Made by a program: the position numbers and the translations under genes. DNA of 7,440 nt. Origin: Pseudomonadota bacterium. Its GTDB lineage: Bacteria; Pseudomonadota; Alphaproteobacteria; Rhizobiales; Xanthobacteraceae. Shown piece after piece: positions 6,177 to 7,440 of the stretch (within the stretch, counting starts at the first letter, position 1; every line of letters starts with the position of its first letter). The stretch is from NCBI GenBank assembly GCA_021823875.1, contig JAKAMD010000170.1, forward strand, positions 1 through 7,440, read 5' to 3'. The notes under the pieces were generated by a model, which saw nothing but the letters and a program-made list of their open reading frames with translations, made no database searches and was not told where the DNA came from.

Positions 6177-7440
6177 CTACTCCACCAGCGCGGCGTCGGC
6201 CTGGGTGACACTGTCGGCGCCGGTTGTGACGCTGCGCTCGAGGCCTACCGTCGCGACCGCGACATTCTCGGCGAAGAAACGGGCAAGCGCCGTGCGGCCG
6301 GCGCCGTCGGCGTTCTCGCGCAACGCGGCGAGCGCCTGCTCAGCGAGCATTGAGCCGCCGGCGGCCTGGCCGAACAGCCGCAGATAGGGCGTGGCGCCGG
6401 CGAGCGCCGCGTCGGCGTCCTTCTGCGCCAGCAGCCATTGGGTGGCGCGCTCGAGGCTGTCGATGGTTTCGGTCAGGCGCGCCGCGGTGTCGCCGAAACC
6501 CGCCGCATTGCTCGCCTTCACCGCCGCGGCTGTGCGGCGCAATTCGTCGATGTAAGCCGCGACGGTCGCGCCGCCGTTAAGCGGGAGCTTGCGCGTGACC
6601 AGGTCGATGGCCTGGATGCCGTTGGTGCCTTCGTAGATGGCGGCGATGCGGGCGTCGCGATAATGCTGGGCGGCGCCGGTTTCCTCGATGAAGCCCATGC
6701 CGCCATGCACCTGCACGCCGAGCGAGGCGACCTCGATGCCGATATCGGTGGAGAAGGCTTTCGCGACCGGCGTGAGCAGCGAGGCGCGTTCGTGCGCGGC
6801 CTTGCGCACGGCCTCGTCCTTGCCGCGATAGGAGCGGTCGATGGCGGTGGCGGTGGCATAGCAGATCGCGCGCGCGGCGCCGGTAAGCGTGCGCATGGTG
6901 AGCAGCATGCGCTTGACGTCGGGATAATGAATGATGGTGCCGCCGCCGCCCTGCTTGCGTTCGCGCGCGTAGCTAAGCGCCTGCTGCAAGGCGCGTTCGG
7001 CGATGGCGACACCCTGTAAACCGACCGCAAGCCGCGCCCGGTTCATCATGGTGAACATGCAATGCATGCCCTTGTGTTCCTCGCCGATGAGGAAGCCGAC
7101 TGCGCCACCCTTGTCGCCGTAGATCATGGTGCAGGTGGGCGAGGCATGGATGCCCATCTTGTGCTCGAGCGAATGCGCGCGCACGTCATTGCGCGTGCCC
7201 ATTGTTCCATCTTTATTGAGCAGGAATTTCGGAATCAGGAACAGCGAGATGCCCTTGGTGCCGGCCGGCGCATCAGGCAGGCGGGCCAGCACGAAGTGGA
7301 TGATGTTGTCGGTGAGATCGTGCTCGCCGTAGGTGATGAAGATCTTCGAGCCGGTGATGCGGTAGGTGCCGTCGGCGGCGCGTTCCGCCTTGGTGCGCAG
7401 CGCACCGACGTCCGAGCCGGCCTGCGGCTCGGTGAGCTGC
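6177..7440 (-). CDS. Acyl-CoA dehydrogenase, large DmdC-type, N-terminus beyond window
   Basis: FAD-dependent enzyme that oxidises an acyl-CoA to the 2,3-enoyl-CoA, passing electrons to ETF. About 420 C-terminal residues are visible; the frame stays open to 7440, so roughly 170-180 residues of the usual near-600 are missing. Seen in order: the flavin/substrate motif LTEPQAGSD (near 7410-7437), GSKIFITYGEHD, SLEHKMGIHASPT, MFTMMNRARLAVGLQG, QVHGGMGFIEETGA, and YEGTNGIQ, whose glutamate (codon 6630-6632) is the expected catalytic base; an extra C-terminal helical domain of about 140 residues follows. This layout matches the broad subfamily containing the methylmercaptopropionyl-CoA dehydrogenase DmdC, but most members are generic and no DMSP-pathway partner is seen here, so the substrate stays open. 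It is followed by the SDR gene after 60 nt, which suggests one transcript. Confidence 0.95.
   Translation of the reverse strand, partial: QLTEPQAGSDVGALRTKAERAADGTYRITGSKIFITYGEHDLTDNIIHFVLARLPDAPAGTKGISLFLIPKFLLNKDGTMGTRNDVRAHSLEHKMGIHASPTCTMIYGDKGGAVGFLIGEEHKGMHCMFTMMNRARLAVGLQGVAIAERALQQALSYARERKQGGGGTIIHYPDVKRMLLTMRTLTGAARAICYATATAIDRSYRGKDEAVRKAAHERASLLTPVAKAFSTDIGIEVASLGVQVHGGMGFIEETGAAQHYRDARIAAIYEGTNGIQAIDLVTRKLPLNGGATVAAYIDELRRTAAAVKASNAAGFGDTAARLTETIDSLERATQWLLAQKDADAALAGATPYLRLFGQAAGGSMLAEQALAALRENADGAGRTALARFFAENVAVATVGLERSVTTGADSVTQADAALVE

Noticed and set aside
5250..6353. Plus-strand open frame spanning the SDR gene and the end of the acyl-CoA dehydrogenase gene
   Set aside because: It crosses two well-supported minus-strand genes and shows no recognisable motif.

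Overview
The window is a GC-rich (roughly 65-70 % by eye) stretch of alphaproteobacterial chromosome. Protein wording (Dxs, TlyA, XseB), the neighbourhood xseB-dxs-tlyA and the style of the intergenic palindromes point to the Hyphomicrobiales, probably the Bradyrhizobium/Rhodopseudomonas group or a near relative. The assignment is inferred from memory, not from a search. Every supported gene lies on the minus strand, so transcription runs from high to low coordinates.

In transcription order: a large DmdC-type acyl-CoA dehydrogenase (6177-7440, N-terminus outside the window); an HSDL2-like short-chain dehydrogenase (5256-6116); a 95-nt long inverted repeat (5151-5245); a class II histone-deacetylase-fold amidohydrolase (4174-5103); the exonuclease VII small subunit xseB (3847-4095); a 200-nt gap; dxs for isoprenoid precursor synthesis (1724-3646, TTG start); a small low-GC GIY-YIG nuclease gene (1336-1632) between two inverted copies of a hairpin repeat; the rRNA 2'-O-methyltransferase tlyA (513-1244); and, overlapping tlyA by 8 nt, the start of a TRAM-domain Fe-S RNA (uracil-5-)-methyltransferase (1-520, cut by the window edge).

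Most of this is housekeeping: fatty acyl-CoA metabolism, DNA repair, the MEP pathway and rRNA modification. The part that stands out is 1266-1717. There a GIY-YIG gene of about 49 % GC (my hand count) is bracketed by two 51-nt hairpins in inverted orientation, 43/51 identical, with some compensatory base changes. The unit sits exactly between dxs and tlyA. Removing it would leave the two genes about 27 nt apart with the tlyA ribosome binding site intact. This looks like a small mobile or formerly mobile nuclease-plus-hairpin cassette inserted into an operon. No rRNA, tRNA, CRISPR array, phage gene or complete insertion sequence was seen, and no stretch over 300 bases lacks a gene.
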